NCBI GenBank assembly: GCA_938034445.1
Contig: CALHLD010000005.1
Location: forward strand, 83,032 to 147,031
Direction of reading: 5' to 3'
From: an uncultured archaeon
GTDB lineage: Archaea; Thermoproteota; Nitrososphaeria; JACIWG01
Length of the DNA stretch: 64,000 nucleotides
Shown here: piece by piece, positions 61,406 through 64,000 of the stretch
Numbering within the stretch: the first letter of the stretch is position 1
How the letters are laid out: every line of letters starts with the position of its first letter
Made by a program: the position numbers and the translations under genes
Notes under the pieces: generated by a model
Database searches by the model: none
What the model saw: only the letters and a program-made list of their open reading frames with translations
Told to the model about the DNA's origin: nothing

Positions 61406-61828
61406 TTAAGGCATGCCTACGATATCACCTAACCCCCTTTCACCAAGCATCCTAGCAAGCCTCTCATCTAAAGTAATCAACTTGCCCCCTCTATTTAAAG
61501 CCAAAGTAAGATAAAGCGAATCATACACCGACACTCCAAACCTAATCGCATTATCTACTGCTTCCTCAAGAATTTCTATTGAACCACAAATTTTTGCAAC
61601 ACTACTTATCAAAGATTTTATACTACCCTTCAATATCAAATACTTATCTTCCGGTATCCTCTTCAACACGTATGTATGCTTCCAAAGAGCATTTGCGACC
61701 TCAATAAAAGCCAATTCAACAGTAACATTTTCCTCCTTAAAATGCCTCTTAATAAAGTTAACAGCAACATCATAATATTCATCCTTCACCACTACACTTG
61801 CAAATATACTCGAATCCAAAACATACAA
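61406..61828 (-). CDS. vapC: PIN-domain toxin (VapC)
   Basis: 140 residues from TTG 61828, which has GGAGGT (61839-61843 region, minus strand) nine bases ahead and gives the usual N-terminus (L)YVLDSSIFAS with the first active-site aspartate. Further acidic residues: VELAFIEVANALWK (Glu), VYDSLYLTLAL (Asp) and LITLDERLA (Asp). A longer frame to 61912 would overlap the antitoxin gene and is not needed. RNase toxin of a VapBC pair. Confidence 0.85.
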   Translation of the reverse strand: MYVLDSSIFASVVVKDEYYDVAVNFIKRHFKEENVTVELAFIEVANALWKHTYVLKRIPEDKYLILKGSIKSLISSVAKICGSIEILEEAVDNAIRFGVSVYDSLYLTLALNRGGKLITLDERLARMLGERGLGDIVGMP

Positions 61829-61835
61829 AAAGTGC

Positions 61836-62063
61836 TTACCTCCTATCTCTAAACTCTCTGATCGTCTGCCACGCAGGCTCCCTTGAAACATCAACTCCAG
61901 AAAGCGCTTCATCTATTGCGTTAAGTGTTTTAAAAAACTCAGCCTCCCTAACCTTCATTTCAATAAAACATTCTATCTCTCTCCTCCAATCAACATTCTT
62001 CAACCTATTCATCCTCTCCTTAAGCTCTTTCCTTATTCTAATGCTCAAAGTTTCTGTACGCAT
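61836..62063 (-). CDS. vapB: VapB-type antitoxin
   Basis: 75 residues. The N-terminal TETLSIRIRKELKERMNRLKN is a ribbon-helix-helix DNA-binding region, and the acidic C-terminal half should bind the PIN toxin. It ends seven bases before the vapC start. A near-palindrome lies between its TATA box and its start codon. Confidence 0.82.
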   Translation of the reverse strand: MRTETLSIRIRKELKERMNRLKNVDWRREIECFIEMKVREAEFFKTLNAIDEALSGVDVSREPAWQTIREFRDRR

Positions 62064-62072
62064 CTATCTTAC

Positions 62073-62106
62073 ACAAAATATGTATACAATTTTTGTATTT
62101 ATAAAC
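62073..62106. promoter_or_regulatory. VapBC operator and promoter
   Basis: ACAAAATATGTATACAATTTTTGT (given here as its two halves ACAAAATATGTA and TACAATTTTTGT, 62073-62096) is symmetric at 20 of 24 positions around GTATAC. On the minus strand the TATA-like TTTATAAATA (62097-62106) lies next to it, and vapB begins at 62063, so a bound VapBC complex would block initiation. Confidence 0.6.
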
Positions 62107-62706
62107 ATTATTATAGCAAAATGGCATCAACACAAAGTAACCAAATAACAAATTTCCATCACATAATTTAATTAGCTAACAGTAAAATCAAACCACCCTT
62201 TAACATCCAAAAACCATAGCATCAAAAATACACAGTTTATCCCAAAAACAATTATATACCAACTAATCCCATACAAAGACAGAATGGGAAAAGACTGGGT
62301 AAACGATTTTTTCATAAAAAGGGGGAAACTATTCCTAGAAGTTATGAACTCTTTATGGAGAAGAGCACCACAAGACACAAAAGGCAATTCAGATATTCAC
62401 ATAAACATAATCAATAACCTTCTGGCAGTATTTAGAAAGCGTATACTTTCCTGCAACCATATCTGGTTTGAATTCTCTTCTATTACCTATTATCTCCTTA
62501 ACCGCATCCAACGCTTGCTTTTTATTAAATACAACATATCCAGCTAAATTAACTTCATAACGATCAAGTTAGTGTGGTTAAAATTACAGGGCATCCAATA
62601 TTCATAGACTCAAACTATCTGAAACATAATGCAATATATTCAAACATCAAACATGTAAACAAATATAATCTTTATAAAATAACCTTAAAGTATATTAAAA
62701 AATAAA
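62107..62706. other. Stretch of decayed surface-polysaccharide genes
   Basis: No intact gene in about 600 bases. On the plus strand the frame from ATG 62284 starts like a class I methyltransferase (GKDWVNDFFIKRGKLFLEV) but soon loses similarity. On the minus strand, 62389-62563, an open frame without start reads NLAGYVVFNKKQALDAVKEI and ends in KYCQKVIDYVYVNI, like the last helices of a family 4 glycosyltransferase. Both look like ends left by deletion. The rest is AT-rich with no feature. Confidence 0.4.
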
Positions 62707-63465
62707 TTATCTAACCAAATCCTTTACTCCAAAATCAATTAATTTCTTCTTTATTTGTATATACAAAAAAGTGATATGAACAAGATAGGCTCTAACAAAA
62801 AATAAAACACCCTTATACCTAGTAGAGTAAGTAACTTCAGCAAGACTAAAACCTGATATAAAAAGCTGATTGTAACTCATAACCCTATTAACCAATTGTG
62901 AGAAGATATTTCCTTTCAATTGAACAGCATAACCATGTACAAAAACATACTTAGCATGACCTTCTCTAATAAAAGGATCATAAACATGCCTATCTTCACC
63001 ATAATTGATATCAGGCCACCTAGTTTTAGCCAAAAAGGTTTTCTTATATACGATTGACAGAGTGGAAGGCTCACGCTCAAAAACACCTATCGATCTTCCT
63101 TCTTTCACAAAAAGCAAAACTTCAGGATCATTAACACTTTCTTCTTCAAAAACCTTAACAACGTGATTTAGAAATTTTCCATAAACTTGATCAGCATCAA
63201 CCTGCTGAATCAAAACATCGCCTAAAGCACTTTCAGCAGCAATCTGCCTACCTAAACCACGAGTACACTTATGTCTTATAAGTCGAATCTTACCTTTTCC
63301 AGCAAGCTTCTCCAAATATTTTTCTGAACCATCATAGCTCAAATTATCGACAACAATTATCTCAAACCTATCATCAATTTGACGTAATAGACTTTCAAAG
63401 CACCTTTCAATAGTATTTTTAGCATTACATGTAGTCATGCAAATGGAATATCTTGGTCTTCCCAT
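62707..63465 (-). CDS. Family 2 glycosyltransferase
   Basis: 252 residues. SICMTTCNAKNTIERCFESL at the N-terminus, FEIIVVDNLSYDGSEKYL, the metal-binding QQVDADQVY (DxD) and YGEDRHVYD (ED catalytic base) follow the GT2 order. The C-terminal hydrophobic stretch (about 220-245) may be a membrane anchor. The acceptor is unknown; likely part of a cell-surface glycan locus with the divergent GT4 gene. Confidence 0.85.
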   Translation of the reverse strand: MGRPRYSICMTTCNAKNTIERCFESLLRQIDDRFEIIVVDNLSYDGSEKYLEKLAGKGKIRLIRHKCTRGLGRQIAAESALGDVLIQQVDADQVYGKFLNHVVKVFEEESVNDPEVLLFVKEGRSIGVFEREPSTLSIVYKKTFLAKTRWPDINYGEDRHVYDPFIREGHAKYVFVHGYAVQLKGNIFSQLVNRVMSYNQLFISGFSLAEVTYSTRYKGVLFFVRAYLVHITFLYIQIKKKLIDFGVKDLVR

Positions 63466-63532
63466 ACAAAATTCCAGACAAATTTTAAACTATTTAAAAA
63501 TTTTTAAGGCAAAAGTAGAAAGTTAAAAGATA

Positions 63533-64000
63533 ATGAAAATCCTATTATGTCCAGAATACTTTTTCCCACATGTTGGTGGCGGAGAAGTATGGGCGTTTAA
63601 CTTGAGTAAAATTTTAGTAAATAGAGGTCATAAAGTTACAGTTATAACCTCTAAGCATTCTGAATATCTAGAGAATGAAAATTTGTCAGGAATCAAGGTT
63701 CTCAGGATTGGACACTTTCCAATAGACGATATTCAGCCTTATTTTAAAAGAGCCCTCATACAAGCATACGGCATAATATTAGAAGGGTTTAAATTAGATT
63801 TCGATCTTCTTCTCGTAAGTCAAACATTTCCACTTCTACCATCATATGTTGTTTCAAAAATAAAAAGAAAACCTATCATCGCATTATTCCACGACGTATA
63901 CGGCCTACAATTTTCTTTAAAAGAAAAAGGATTACTTAAAGGCCTAATTCGAGGTATTGTCGAACTTATTTCAGTTAAACTAAACTATGATATAGTATTA
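63533..64000 (+). CDS. Family 4 glycosyltransferase, 3' end beyond window
   Basis: 156 codons to the edge, no stop. The start MKILLCPEYFFPHVGGGEVWAF region with the nucleotide-sugar/acceptor GGGE loop, then RGHKVTVITSK, and LLVSQTFPLLPSYVVSKI and ALFHDVYG, is the acceptor domain of a GT-B enzyme (GT4). The donor-binding half lies outside. The TATA-like TATTTAAAAA (63491-63500) is about 35 bases before the ATG. Confidence 0.82.
   Translation, partial: MKILLCPEYFFPHVGGGEVWAFNLSKILVNRGHKVTVITSKHSEYLENENLSGIKVLRIGHFPIDDIQPYFKRALIQAYGIILEGFKLDFDLLLVSQTFPLLPSYVVSKIKRKPIIALFHDVYGLQFSLKEKGLLKGLIRGIVELISVKLNYDIVL

Noticed and set aside
61829..61912. 28-residue N-terminal extension of VapC
   Set aside because: It overlaps vapB, and a TTG with a good ribosome site gives the normal PIN N-terminus.
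62172..62387. Minus-strand frame of 71 codons with hydrophobic C-terminus
   Set aside because: It overlaps the methyltransferase-like fragment in antisense, has no homology I recognise and no promoter.
1..64000. tRNA, rRNA and CRISPR loci
   Set aside because: I looked through the intergenic gaps for T-arm (GGTTCGAATCC-like) signals, rRNA-like blocks and regularly spaced repeats and saw none; a covariance-model scan would be needed to exclude an intron-bearing tRNA.

Overview
The window reads as a chromosome segment of an uncultured, AT-rich archaeon, most likely of the TACK (Thermoproteota-type) radiation. The evidence is archaeal TATA boxes 25-30 bases before short or absent leaders, a group 4 [NiFe] hydrogenase built on complex I subunits, an AsnRS-like asparagine synthetase, a short family B DNA polymerase of PolB2 type, a TackOD1-like zinc-ribbon protein, class III signal pilins, a FlaI/GspE-type secretion ATPase with an intein, and UPF0047, glycerate 2-kinase and PMT glycosyltransferase families. 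No rRNA, tRNA or CRISPR array was seen. Phylum-level placement is an inference.

Region 1 (1-6.1 kb): a metal-uptake operon (DtxR regulator plus ZnuA-like binding protein) behind tandem operators, a divergent flavin reductase, an ABC exporter, and two glycosyltransferases (polyprenyl-phosphate sugar synthase with GtrA tail, and a PMT-like enzyme). Region 2 (6.1-11.5 kb): a threonine/polyol dehydrogenase and an amino-sugar operon (GlmU-like, SIS isomerase/deaminase, a HAD protein that has lost its catalytic aspartates, NagA). Region 3 (11.7-19.8 kb): DUF4143 ATPase, exonuclease-less PolB, YjbQ, MFS, thioesterase, PPP phosphatase, amidohydrolase-like protein. Region 4 (19.8-28 kb): lysC-asd, thrC, thrB (the aspartate-to-threonine pathway without homoserine dehydrogenase), UspA, Lrp regulator divergent from an asparagine synthetase, and a PP-loop thiolase.

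Region 5 (28.0-36.1 kb): one tightly overlapping 11-gene operon for a membrane-bound group 4 [NiFe] hydrogenase/complex I relative. Region 6 (36.2-43.6 kb): a likely hydroxy-acid module (cupin, two xylose-isomerase-like TIM barrels, cyclophilin-like protein, D-2-hydroxyacid dehydrogenase, Ldh2-type dehydrogenase, glycerate 2-kinase) interrupted by a HEPN/MNT pair. Region 7 (43.5-47 kb): arsC-like, SPFH and NfeD genes with a pfkB pseudogene broken by an IS605-type relic.

Region 8 (47.2-54.7 kb): a double-HTH regulator, an unannotated 38-residue membrane microprotein, the TackOD1/nuclease-fold protein, the intein-split secretion ATPase and two pilin-like surface proteins. Region 9 (54.7-64 kb) is an accessory island: two HEPN/MNT pairs, TnpB relics with several solitary IS ends, an AbiE pair and a VapBC pair each with a visible operator, a 26-heptad coiled coil with a degraded nuclease-fold tail, gene debris, a methyltransferase and glycosyltransferases running off the right edge.
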